Positions 9,444-18,070 of a stretch of DNA of 64,000 bases are shown in pieces. Numbering within the stretch: position 1 is the first letter of the stretch; every line of letters starts with the position of its first letter. Source of the stretch: Erysipelotrichaceae bacterium. Lineage in GTDB: Bacteria > Bacillota_I > Bacilli_A > Erysipelotrichales > Erysipelotrichaceae. Location: assembly GCA_017512885.1 (NCBI GenBank), contig JAFWEP010000004.1:1-64000 (forward strand), written 5' to 3'. The translations under genes and the position numbers were made by a program. The notes under the pieces were generated by a model that worked only from the letters and a program-made list of their open reading frames with translations, was not told where the DNA came from and did no database searches.

Positions 9444-10940
9444 CTACTTCACATTGACGCTCTTCCAAGGGCTGTAGGGGCTCCAGGTCGTACCGCGGTC
9501 CTTGTTGGTCTTCTGGCATCTTATGCGGAAGACATACTTCTTGCCGGAAGTGAGACCGCTGATGATCTGTACCGTGCTGCTGCCGTCTTTGACCTGTGTC
9601 GCTTTGGTCCAGTGTGCCCCGTTATCGGAAGAGTACTGTACTTCATAGCCCTGGCAGGCCTCCTGGGTCCAGCTGATGACTGCTTTGCCGGACTGGGTGG
9701 AAGTGACGCTGAGGATCGTCGGTGCTCTCAGACGGTAGAGAGGCAGGCCTTTGGTATCAAATTCACTGCGGTGGCTTCCCTTGCAGGCAACGACGGAGTA
9801 GATATATCCTTCCCCGTATTTGTCCCGGATCGTTTCATCGAAGATCTTGTAGTAACCACCTTCCTTCTGCAGAGAGGAGACCGATACCGGGTTTCCGACC
9901 GGTGCCCAGACACCCTTGTATTTGCGCATGACCAGATACGAATCTGCTCCGGTGACCGTCTGGAAGCGGATATCGGCACCCTTGGCCGAGTTATAGATAT
10001 TGATCAGTTTCGGCTTGTTCAGGGTAACGGTTACGGTACATTTGGCAGACTTGCTGCCGATCGCCGCCGTGATCGTGGCAGTGCCCGGACCTTTGGCCGT
10101 GATCTTGCCGTTGGCGTCAACAGTGGCTACGTTCTTGTTGTTGGAACTCCAATATACGATGCGGGCAGATGCGTTCGTAGGTTTGATCGTCGCAGTAAGC
10201 GTTGCCGTATTCCCTGCTTTCAATGAGAGACTGGTCTTGCTGAGGGAGATGCCGGTCAAAGCCGTATATTGATACTTCGGTCTCAGCGTTGCTTCCTGCA
10301 CATATTCAATTCCCTGACCATCAAAAGTTTCCTGTCCGCTCATCAGCCAGACATCATAGGTTCCGGTAGGCGCATTCTTGGCTGCCAGAGCACCGGCCAG
10401 GTCATAACTGTAGCTGTCCAGAAGTTTGCCGGTATCATCATCAAGATAGAACTTGCCGTTGTAATGTGCAGAGATCGCTTTCTCCGAATAACCGAAGTCC
10501 TCATTCCAGCGGGCGATGCCCTGCGCATCGACATAGAAGTCTGGGGGATAGTCATAATAGACTGTACCGAGGGTACCGTCGTATATACAGCCTCCCGGGT
10601 TGATGCCTTCCCAGTCATCCTGACAGCGGGTGATCCAGACTTTGTAAGTCCCTTCCGGAGCTTCGGCTTTTGTCAAAGCCCCCAGCAGGTCAAAAGAACC
10701 GCCGACGGTCGTACCTTCGGCATGTTCGTCCACGTAGATCTTCCCGCTCTTCGTATCCTGAGCGGTGACATTGAATCCACCACCGAGATCCGCAAACGGC
10801 CAGACCAGATAGCCGTTTCCGTTGACCTCCGGTCCATCCGGACTGCCGGCCTGTACCTGATAGGCCGGACTGCAGAAAGGCAGTACTGCCATCATCAGCA
10901 GTACACTCATTAAGACTGTCAGAAATGATCTTCTTTTCAT
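9444..10940 (-). CDS. Secreted Big_2 protein with one shared C-terminal module (paralogue B)
   Basis: A 498-residue tandem paralogue of the gene at 7878-9344, with near-identical signal peptide, N-terminal repeats (SFDLLGAL, SYDLAGALAAKNAPTGTYDVWLM), Big_2 domain (SLKAGNTATLTATIKPTNAS, VATVDANGKITAKGPGT) and final module (YNSAKGADIRF ... WSPYSPWKSVNVK). The ATG at 10940 follows AGGAGG. The upstream flanks of both genes are also alike (same bases around 9361-9400 and 10957-10998, plus matching terminators), so the duplication included regulatory DNA. The first N-terminal repeat has diverged most, which may reflect a change in ligand. Confidence 0.92.
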   Translation of the reverse strand: MKRRSFLTVLMSVLLMMAVLPFCSPAYQVQAGSPDGPEVNGNGYLVWPFADLGGGFNVTAQDTKSGKIYVDEHAEGTTVGGSFDLLGALTKAEAPEGTYKVWITRCQDDWEGINPGGCIYDGTLGTVYYDYPPDFYVDAQGIARWNEDFGYSEKAISAHYNGKFYLDDDTGKLLDSYSYDLAGALAAKNAPTGTYDVWLMSGQETFDGQGIEYVQEATLRPKYQYTALTGISLSKTSLSLKAGNTATLTATIKPTNASARIVYWSSNNKNVATVDANGKITAKGPGTATITAAIGSKSAKCTVTVTLNKPKLINIYNSAKGADIRFQTVTGADSYLVMRKYKGVWAPVGNPVSVSSLQKEGGYYKIFDETIRDKYGEGYIYSVVACKGSHRSEFDTKGLPLYRLRAPTILSVTSTQSGKAVISWTQEACQGYEVQYSSDNGAHWTKATQVKDGSSTVQIISGLTSGKKYVFRIRCQKTNKDRGTTWSPYSPWKSVNVK

Positions 10941-11005
10941 GGTATTTCCTCCTGGTGACTCCAAAAAGAGGGAATCTCTCCATCTTCAGTTTATTGGTTC
11001 CGCTG

Positions 11006-11036
11006 CAGAAAAAGACCCGTCATTCAACGGGTCTTT
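11006..11036 (-). terminator. Terminator of the 597-aa two-module protein gene
   Basis: A perfect 10-bp stem (AAAGACCCGT / ACGGGTCTTT) starts 3 bases after the stop at 11040 and continues into TTTTTC on the minus strand. It copies the hairpin at 9411-9440 with the loop reversed. Confidence 0.85.
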
Positions 11037-11039
11037 CCA

Positions 11040-12833
11040 TCATTTTACTGTTACGCTCTTCCAGGCGCTGTAGGGGGACCATACCGTTCCCCGGTCTCCG
11101 TTGGTCTTCTGACACCTTACCCGGAAGGTATACTTGATGCCGGGCATCAGGTCATAGAGTTCCTCGGAAGTCGCTGTCGTCTTCGATAGTATGCCCCAAT
11201 GTGCCCCGTTATCCGTCGAAGTCTGCAGTTCATAACCCTGACAGACTTCATCGCTCCAGGTGACCGTGACCTTACCGCTGCCGTTAGCCGTTATGCTCCG
11301 GATCGTCGGTGCTTTCAGGCGATAGAAGGCCAGACCGAGCTTGTCATAATAGAGAACACCGTTCTTGTCTTTGACAGCGACCGAGTAGATATAGCCCTTG
11401 CCGTATCTCTCCTTCACGGTCTGATCGATATACTTATAGTTTCCGTTTTCTTTTGTAAGAGAAGAAGCTTTCAGAGTCGTGACCTGACTCCAGATCCCAT
11501 TCTCCTTGCGCATCAGGACATATTCTTCAAATCCATCCAGCGGCTGCCAGCGGACATCGGCCCCGTTGGCAGAGTTATAGATCGCGACCAGTTTCGGAGC
11601 CTTGTACTGCAATGTGGTCAGTTTCTTCCAGGGACTGTAAGCCGAGAAGACCTTTCCGCGGCTGGGATTCTCCTTGTAGCTGCGTAAACGGAAGTAGACA
11701 TTTCCGCTGCCGGGCAGACCGGTCACAGTCTTCTTGTTGTCGGATGTCAGTCCTGCCGTCTTCCAGGTACTTCCGCCATCGGTGGAATACTGCAGTTCAT
11801 AGCCCTGCGCATCGCTCATCTTCGGCCAGGTCACCAGTGCGGAGGTGCTGCTCTGTTTGACAGCCGAAGTGATCTCCGGTTTACGTAAACGGTAGAAAGG
11901 AATGCCCTTGCTGTCATAGATCCAATTTTCTTTCTTGTCCATCAGTGCTACAGAATAGATGTAGCCTTTCCCATAATTTTCTTTGACAGCAGTATCGATG
12001 TATTTGTAGTTGCCGCCTTCCTTGACCAGATCCGTCAGGTATACCGTTGTGACCACCGACCAGTTTCCGTTTTCCTTGCGCAGGATCAGATACTGTTCGC
12101 CCTCGTAGCCGCTGGGGGCCTTGAAACGGATATCCGCTCCTTCGGTCGCATTGTAGACCGTTACGACCGGAGGTGCCGGGATCTTTTCAAAGTAAGCGAT
12201 GATCATACGGTCCATCTCCAGCCTGATGCCGAACTCATCGTTAGTAATGTGATCGAACTTGGTGTGAAAATCCGGATCGTAGAAATAGTTCAGCCGGTAG
12301 CCGGCAGCAGGAATGGCCTGAATGGCCACGATCGAGTGCCGGGGGAAACGGTTATCTGCATTGCTGGGGAAATTATATGGCATCGGACTGTATACGTATA
12401 CGGAGCCCGCTTCTTTGATATTCACATCGGTTAAGACCCGATGATAACTAAGATCAAAATCATAGTGGTAATCATCCCCGTAAGGATCTATATAGTCACA
12501 GGCATCATAGTTCGCCGGAACATTGCTGCAGGAACGGACACTGAGGTACAGTCTCTGTCCTACCTCGATTTCACCTTTCTCATAGAGTTGATAAAGATTC
12601 CACCAGGTATAATAACTGTTGGCAGTCGGCGGGAGGATATCCTCTTTCAGGGTACGGGGCCCGTTCTCGATTTTGACCGCATAAGCTTTCGCGCCCTCAG
12701 GGATCTCATCCCCCCAGTAGATGTCCCCTTCGCTCGTCATCTCGCCCCAGGAATCTGCCTTTACCGTCTTCCCGGATAACGGCAGCAGCAAGAATACGCT
12801 CAGTAACACGATCAGTAAAGACCTCTTTTTCAT
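11040..12833 (-). CDS. Secreted protein with two shared C-terminal modules
   Basis: A 597-residue secreted protein starting at the ATG at 12833 (GGGAGG 8 bases upstream). A signal peptide (MKKRSLLIVLLSVFLLL, cleavage near VKA) is followed by a ~200-residue N-terminal region that I do not recognise. It contains WGDEIPEGAKAYAVKI and a C-terminal stretch like a bacterial repeat domain (VAIQAIPAAGYRLNYFYD ... MIIAYFEK). Residues about 217-400 and 408-597 are two copies of the shared module (YNATEGADIRF and YNSANGADVRW), the second ending in WSPYSAWKSVTVK. There is no catalytic motif and no sortase signal. It is probably a surface-bound binding protein. Confidence 0.9.
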   Translation of the reverse strand: MKKRSLLIVLLSVFLLLPLSGKTVKADSWGEMTSEGDIYWGDEIPEGAKAYAVKIENGPRTLKEDILPPTANSYYTWWNLYQLYEKGEIEVGQRLYLSVRSCSNVPANYDACDYIDPYGDDYHYDFDLSYHRVLTDVNIKEAGSVYVYSPMPYNFPSNADNRFPRHSIVAIQAIPAAGYRLNYFYDPDFHTKFDHITNDEFGIRLEMDRMIIAYFEKIPAPPVVTVYNATEGADIRFKAPSGYEGEQYLILRKENGNWSVVTTVYLTDLVKEGGNYKYIDTAVKENYGKGYIYSVALMDKKENWIYDSKGIPFYRLRKPEITSAVKQSSTSALVTWPKMSDAQGYELQYSTDGGSTWKTAGLTSDNKKTVTGLPGSGNVYFRLRSYKENPSRGKVFSAYSPWKKLTTLQYKAPKLVAIYNSANGADVRWQPLDGFEEYVLMRKENGIWSQVTTLKASSLTKENGNYKYIDQTVKERYGKGYIYSVAVKDKNGVLYYDKLGLAFYRLKAPTIRSITANGSGKVTVTWSDEVCQGYELQTSTDNGAHWGILSKTTATSEELYDLMPGIKYTFRVRCQKTNGDRGTVWSPYSAWKSVTVK

Positions 12834-12890
12834 GTTGTTGCCTCCCTTGATGGTCATCAAAACCGCCAGGACCATCCTTCATTCATTTTC

Positions 12891-12927
12891 ATAGTAAAAG
12901 ATCCTTGATCATCTTTGACCCGTCAAA
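12891..12927 (-). promoter_or_regulatory. Inverted repeat TTTGACCCGTCAAA with -10-like box, copy 1
   Basis: The near-palindrome TTTGAC-CC-GTCAAA (12914-12927) lies upstream of the gene starting at 12833. A TACTAT -10-like box (12891-12896, minus strand) lies exactly 24 bases from the TTGACG half. The same layout recurs at 18025-18061, and the flanking AAGAAGGGA is also shared. It is probably an operator overlapping the -35 region. Confidence 0.45.
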
Positions 12928-12939
12928 AGAAGGGACTTG

Positions 12940-12963
12940 AAAGGACAGCTGCAGCTGTCCTTT
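12940..12963 (-). terminator. Hairpin after the BspA-repeat protein gene
   Basis: A perfect 24-bp palindrome, with 12-bp arms AAAGGACAGCTG / CAGCTGTCCTTT, lies 8 bases past the stop at 12972. The T tract behind it on the minus strand is weak, so termination may be partial. Confidence 0.6.
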
Positions 12964-12971
12964 CACATCGT

Positions 12972-15900
12972 TTACTTTACTGTCACTTTCCCCCAGGCAC
13001 TGTAGGAGCTCCAGACCGTACCACGGGAAGCATTGGTCTTCTGGCATCTTACCCGGAAGACATATTTCACTCCCGGAGTAAGACCGGTAATTTCTTTGGA
13101 AGTGGCTGTGGTCTGCGGATGGATGCCCCAGTGTTCGCCGTTATCGGTCGATACCTGCAGCTCATAACCCTGGCAGACTTCATCGCTCCAGGTGACCGTA
13201 GCCTTGCCTCCTCCGTCTGCTGTGACGCTCAGGATCGTCGGGGCTTTCAGACGATAGAAGGCTAAACCTTTGGTGTCGTAGAGAAGCTCGTTCTTCTCGT
13301 TCCTTACCGCCACCGAGTAGATATAACCGGCACCGTATTCCTCCTTAACAGCGATATCGATGAACTTGTAGTTGCCTCCGGCTTTGGTCAGAGAAGAAGC
13401 AGATACTTCAGCGATCTCATGCCAGACGCCCTTCTCCTTTCGCATGATGACATAACCGTCAACGCCGGACTGAGGCTTCCAGCGGATATCCGCACCGTTG
13501 GCAGAGTTGTAGACGTTGACCAGGGTAGGCTTGCTGAAGGAAGAATTGTGCGTTCCGACCTTGGCCCAGTCGGAGTACTGGCTCCAGGTAGTGCCTCTGT
13601 CCTTATTGGTCTTCTGGGTACGTAAACGGAAGACATAGGTCTTAGAAGCAAGGTCGAGACCATTGACCGTTGTATTCAGTTCCTTGGTCTCTGGTACCTT
13701 TGTCCAGTTCTTGCCGTTGTCGGAAGAGTACTGCAGTTCATAACCCTGGCAGTCTTCTTCTTTCCAGGTGACATAGACAGAGGTATTGGACTTCTTTTCG
13801 ACGGTCAGGATCAGCGGTTTGTTCAGACGGTAGAGAGCGAGACCTTTGGTGTCATAGACCAGTTCGCCCTTGCTGTTCTTTATCGCTACCGAATAGATGT
13901 AGCCGCTGCCGTAGTTTTCTTTGATCTCCGTATCGATATACTTGTAGTTTCCGCCGTCTTTGGTCAGGGAAGAGGCAGATACCGTCTTGATCGCCGCCCA
14001 GGTGCCTTCCTTGCGCATGATGACATACTCGCTGACACCGTCCATCGGCTGCCAGCGGATATCGGCACCGTTCGAGGAGTTGTAGATATTGACCAGGACC
14101 GGTTTTGTGGGTTGCGGCGCTTCCGTGACCGTTACCGTGCAGGTCGCGATCTTCCCGCCGTCCTTGGTAGTAGCGGAGATCGTAGCGCTGCCGGCTTTCA
14201 GAGCCGTGACTTTGCCGTTGCTGTCAACGGTGGCTACGGAAACATTGGAGGATTTCCATACAACAGCTTTATTGTCAGCATTGGAAGGAGTGACCGTAGC
14301 TTTCAGGGTCTCGCTTTTGCCGACCTCTAAAGACAGGGTGGTCCTGTTGAGGGTGATGCCGGTGACAGGGACCGGTTTGGTGTATTTGTAAGTCACGGTA
14401 TTGCTGAGCTCGGAGAGCGTGATCCAATCGGTATTATATGCATAGAGATTGAAATGATATGTTCCTTCCGGCACTCCTCCTGTCGTGAGGAGTTCTTTGA
14501 GATCGGTCGGCATCGAATAGACGGTCTTTCCTGTGTAAATATCTGCGCCGTTGTCGTACATGATATACCAGAATGCAGGCGGATTGCCTTCGTCATCGAT
14601 CAGTTCACTGGCAGTTAAGAGATCCCCCTCGACTGCGATCGTGATCTCCTGCTTTGTGAAACGTCCCGGTTTCTTGCTGGAATAGACCATCTCACTGCGG
14701 GCCCAATCCACACGTAACGCTTCAACACCGATATAGTACAGAGTGTCCTTGTATTCCATCCGGGAGGTCATATCATAGTAATTCTCTCCATAGCCTGTAG
14801 ACGTCCAGGTAATAAAATTGTCGTCATTCTCATAGAAGAAGACATTGTACTGGAAGTCTTTTTCTGTCATTCCGGCAGGAGGCGTGATATCCCATCTGAC
14901 AGTAAATCCATCCCAGCGGACATTGTAGGGCGTCGGGGAGAGGCTGTCGTTCACGTAATGATAGACGATCTCACCCTGCGCCACCTCGTGACCCCGTGCG
15001 TCTTCAGCGATCACCGTGATCGTATAGTCACCGGTCCGGAAGCCGGAACTGTGCAGCCCATTCCGGATATCATAGTAGCCATCGTAGGCGCCGGCTCCGA
15101 CATAATGAACACCGTCATCGTACTGGACATGATAATACGTGGCTCCCGGGAACAGATCCCAGTGCAGGATACCCTCCTCATCGATCCGAAGATTATGAAT
15201 CTTCGTATCGATCAGACGGAAAGGAATGCGGACATTCAGATAAGATGTACTGCCGTCAGCGATATATCCATCTTCCTCATCGCCATTCACATACAGCGTA
15301 AACGTGCCCCCTTCAGTCTCGTTATAAGGGAATAGATAGTCATTGTCTTCGATCATCAGCGACAGGACAAGATAATAGGTGTTCCCTCCTTCAAAAGTCC
15401 CATCGAAGGAATCCCCATTTTCCAAAGCCCAGGCCATATCATCCAGAGAATAGCGGCCGTTAGATTCCGGAAGATCTATCTCCCCATAAGGATAATCACC
15501 CTCATTCATACCATCTGTGATCTCCGGGAAAGTCACGTAGATCGGATCGACCGCATCCTTCCATTTGGCATACAGGGTCATATTTTCATTTACCGCATAG
15601 GAATAACTAATCTCGTTCGTTCCTTCCGGATCGAAACACCATCCTTCAAAGACTTTGCTGACGACTCCCGTAGGATAGTACTGATCGATATCGATATCTC
15701 CCAGACGCTGTCCCTTGTTTATCTGAACAGAATGGATCATCATCACTTCCGGATCTGTCACCCCGTTCAGATCGAACAGGATCAAAGCCCGGTCTGCACC
15801 GGCAGGATCATATTGATAGTACCCCACCCATGTTTCCGAGAGTTCTTCGCCTCCTTCATTCAGCGCTGTCAGGATGACCGTGATCTCTCCCGGAGACATT

Positions 15901-17963
15901 TCATACATCGCACAGTATTCCCAGAGGTCGATGCTGAGCGTATCCGCCGGAACAACTCCGCCATGGAAATCGCCGGATGAAGGATCCCCAATCCCGACCC
16001 CGACGGAGTACCACACCGCTCCGGAATACTCTTCCCATTGCAGCTCATCACCGGAGATAGAAGCCGCGGGCAATACCGGACGTGTCCAGGTACCAGCCCA
16101 TTCTTCGGCATGTTCGGCATATCCTTCGGTGAGGGCATAAGCATCCAGGAATAAGGTCCCATCCGTCCAGGTCCCGGCCGGCAGTGCAGCACCGTTCAGC
16201 TCCGCGATATCTTTTGAAAGAACGATGTTGTTCAAAGAGGTGTCACGGAACATATTGCCGAAATAGATGCCGTTCTGTGCATTCCATTTGCCGAGATCAA
16301 GAGAAGTCAGCGCTTTGCAACCCTCGAACATGCTGCTGAAATTCTGGATACCGGAGACATCCCAGTCGGAGACATCGATGGCATTCAGCTTTTCGCAGCC
16401 CTGGAACATGCTTTGCAGACCGTAATTCGCAACTTTTGATACATCGAAACCGGAGACATCCAGTGTTGTCAGATTCTTACAGTTCGAGAACATACTGTAG
16501 ATCAACGTAACCTTGGAAGTGTCAAAACCGGAGACGTCCAGAGAAGTCAAACTCTCACAGCTTCCGAACATGGTGCTCATGGATTCAACATTGGAAGTAT
16601 AAAAGTTCGAGACGTCCAATTGTGTTAAGTTTTTGCAGTCATAGAACATATCCTGCATCGTTCCGACTTTCGAGGTATCGAAAGTACTGACGATCTCCAC
16701 ACTGCTGTCGGTAAGAGACTCACAGAAGCCGTACATGGCAGACATGTTTCCGACTTTAGAGGTCTTGAAGTTCTCCCCGTAATAGATGTTCTGCAGATTT
16801 TCACAGATATAGAACATCTGGCTCATAGTCGTGACATTGCGAGTATCGAAACAAGAGATATCGAGCCACTCCATACTGCTGCACTCCCGGAAGAGCCCGC
16901 TCATGCTGGTAACGCCCGATGTATCGATCGACGAGAAGCTAAGTCCGCCAAGCGAGATGCAGCCTTCAAAAGCCTGAGCCATATAGTTTAATGCCGATGT
17001 CGTCTGGAACCCGCTCATATCGAGATATCCCAGGCTGCTGCATTCGTAGAACATACGGCCCATGTCCGTTAAGTTCTCCCAGATCCCGCTGACACTTACA
17101 TCCTGCAGGCTGGTGCAGCCTTCAAACATGGAACGAGAACTCGTAACATTATTGAAATCAAAACCTATCGAACTGAAACTGGCAAGGTTCGAACAGTCTT
17201 TGAACCAGTTCTGCGTGGATTTCGGAGCGATCGTATAACTGTAAGCAGAATAGACCCAGGCATCGGTGATGTCATTCTTGTAGGACTCCCAGGGAAGTGC
17301 GTTCGGATCGGTATCCTCTACCCCTGTAAAGACCCGGATATTATTCATCGTATTTCCATCGGTATCTTCAACCTGGCTATACTGGCGATCATTTTCGTAT
17401 ATCGTATTGCTTCGGAAAAAGAAGAGATTACCGTCTTCGTTCAGCCCGGCATAGGCGTAGTCTTCGCCGCTCCTGACCTCTTCCGTCTTCAGCATAGGCA
17501 CAGCCAAAGGTGCTGCCGCCGGCAGTTCTTCCTTCGTTTCTTCTATAACAGTCTCCTCTGTTTCTGCAGGAAGTTCTGCCTCTGCAGGAACTTCAATGAC
17601 CGTCTCGGTCTCTTCCGCCACTTCTGCAGCAGGTTCCTCAGAGGGAACCGGGACCTCTTCTACGACGATCTCCGGAACAGGAGTCTCTGTTGTTTCTGTT
17701 TCTACAGGAAGTTCTTCTTCCTGCTTCTCTTCGGCAAGAGCTGATCCTTCCGTTACTTCGATAACAGGATCTTCCGGCTCTTCCTGAAGAGTGACTTCGA
17801 TCGTTTCCTCAGCTTCCGTGACTTCCGGGGCCTCCCCTTCCTTCACTTCCGTGGTTTCTGCTGTTTCGCCTTCATCCGCTCTGACATCTGTGCGGAAGAC
17901 GGCTCCTGACAGCAACATCGCCACGGCGATCAGTACGATAAACAGCTTCTTCAAATGATCCAT
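12972..17963 (-). CDS. BspA-like (DUF285) repeat surface protein with Big_2 and two shared modules
   Basis: A 1663-residue secreted protein. The ATG at 17963 follows AAGGAG. In order: signal peptide to residue 29 (VRA); an acidic Glu/Thr/Val/Pro stalk (30-155); a run of about 13 BspA-type DUF285 repeats (about 224-590) with the signature MFxxCxxLTxLDVSxFDTSKV; a Flg_new-like unit (about 724-807); a long stretch of Ig/Fn3-like folds with GDYTITVIAEDARG and TTGGVPEGTYHFNLYAYN; a Big_2 domain (about 1191-1281); and two shared modules (about 1284-1470 and 1473-1663) ending in WSSYSAWGKVTVK. BspA-type repeats are known from adhesins that bind host proteins or other bacteria, which makes an adhesin role likely. 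It has its own hairpin-rich leader. Confidence 0.92.
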   Translation of the reverse strand: MDHLKKLFIVLIAVAMLLSGAVFRTDVRADEGETAETTEVKEGEAPEVTEAEETIEVTLQEEPEDPVIEVTEGSALAEEKQEEELPVETETTETPVPEIVVEEVPVPSEEPAAEVAEETETVIEVPAEAELPAETEETVIEETKEELPAAAPLAVPMLKTEEVRSGEDYAYAGLNEDGNLFFFRSNTIYENDRQYSQVEDTDGNTMNNIRVFTGVEDTDPNALPWESYKNDITDAWVYSAYSYTIAPKSTQNWFKDCSNLASFSSIGFDFNNVTSSRSMFEGCTSLQDVSVSGIWENLTDMGRMFYECSSLGYLDMSGFQTTSALNYMAQAFEGCISLGGLSFSSIDTSGVTSMSGLFRECSSMEWLDISCFDTRNVTTMSQMFYICENLQNIYYGENFKTSKVGNMSAMYGFCESLTDSSVEIVSTFDTSKVGTMQDMFYDCKNLTQLDVSNFYTSNVESMSTMFGSCESLTSLDVSGFDTSKVTLIYSMFSNCKNLTTLDVSGFDVSKVANYGLQSMFQGCEKLNAIDVSDWDVSGIQNFSSMFEGCKALTSLDLGKWNAQNGIYFGNMFRDTSLNNIVLSKDIAELNGAALPAGTWTDGTLFLDAYALTEGYAEHAEEWAGTWTRPVLPAASISGDELQWEEYSGAVWYSVGVGIGDPSSGDFHGGVVPADTLSIDLWEYCAMYEMSPGEITVILTALNEGGEELSETWVGYYQYDPAGADRALILFDLNGVTDPEVMMIHSVQINKGQRLGDIDIDQYYPTGVVSKVFEGWCFDPEGTNEISYSYAVNENMTLYAKWKDAVDPIYVTFPEITDGMNEGDYPYGEIDLPESNGRYSLDDMAWALENGDSFDGTFEGGNTYYLVLSLMIEDNDYLFPYNETEGGTFTLYVNGDEEDGYIADGSTSYLNVRIPFRLIDTKIHNLRIDEEGILHWDLFPGATYYHVQYDDGVHYVGAGAYDGYYDIRNGLHSSGFRTGDYTITVIAEDARGHEVAQGEIVYHYVNDSLSPTPYNVRWDGFTVRWDITPPAGMTEKDFQYNVFFYENDDNFITWTSTGYGENYYDMTSRMEYKDTLYYIGVEALRVDWARSEMVYSSKKPGRFTKQEITIAVEGDLLTASELIDDEGNPPAFWYIMYDNGADIYTGKTVYSMPTDLKELLTTGGVPEGTYHFNLYAYNTDWITLSELSNTVTYKYTKPVPVTGITLNRTTLSLEVGKSETLKATVTPSNADNKAVVWKSSNVSVATVDSNGKVTALKAGSATISATTKDGGKIATCTVTVTEAPQPTKPVLVNIYNSSNGADIRWQPMDGVSEYVIMRKEGTWAAIKTVSASSLTKDGGNYKYIDTEIKENYGSGYIYSVAIKNSKGELVYDTKGLALYRLNKPLILTVEKKSNTSVYVTWKEEDCQGYELQYSSDNGKNWTKVPETKELNTTVNGLDLASKTYVFRLRTQKTNKDRGTTWSQYSDWAKVGTHNSSFSKPTLVNVYNSANGADIRWKPQSGVDGYVIMRKEKGVWHEIAEVSASSLTKAGGNYKFIDIAVKEEYGAGYIYSVAVRNEKNELLYDTKGLAFYRLKAPTILSVTADGGGKATVTWSDEVCQGYELQVSTDNGEHWGIHPQTTATSKEITGLTPGVKYVFRVRCQKTNASRGTVWSSYSAWGKVTVK

Positions 17964-17989
17964 AGGATGCTCCTTCCTGAACGTCCCCC

Positions 17990-18022
17990 TTAAACAAAAA
18001 CTGCAGAGATCGTTCTCTGCAG
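17990..18022 (-). terminator. Strong hairpin terminator between the GH25 and BspA-repeat genes
   Basis: A perfect 9-bp stem (CTGCAGAGA / TCTCTGCAG) with loop TCGT is followed by TTTTTGTTT on the minus strand. It ends the GH25 transcript (stop at 18071). It also lies downstream of the putative promoter at 18025-18061, so it may act as an attenuator for the gene starting at 17963. Confidence 0.8.
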
Positions 18023-18024
18023 TC

Positions 18025-18061
18025 ATTGTAGAAAGAATTCGTTTGGATTTGACCCGTCAAA
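18025..18061 (-). promoter_or_regulatory. Inverted repeat TTTGACCCGTCAAA with -10-like box, copy 2
   Basis: The same TTTGAC-CC-GTCAAA element as at 12914-12927, here at 18048-18061. A TACAAT box (18025-18030, minus strand) lies at the same 24-base distance from TTGACG. With a 17-base spacer the -35 would be GTCAAA, one arm of the repeat, so a bound regulator would contact the -35 region. Confidence 0.5.
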
Positions 18062-18070
18062 AGAAGGGAT

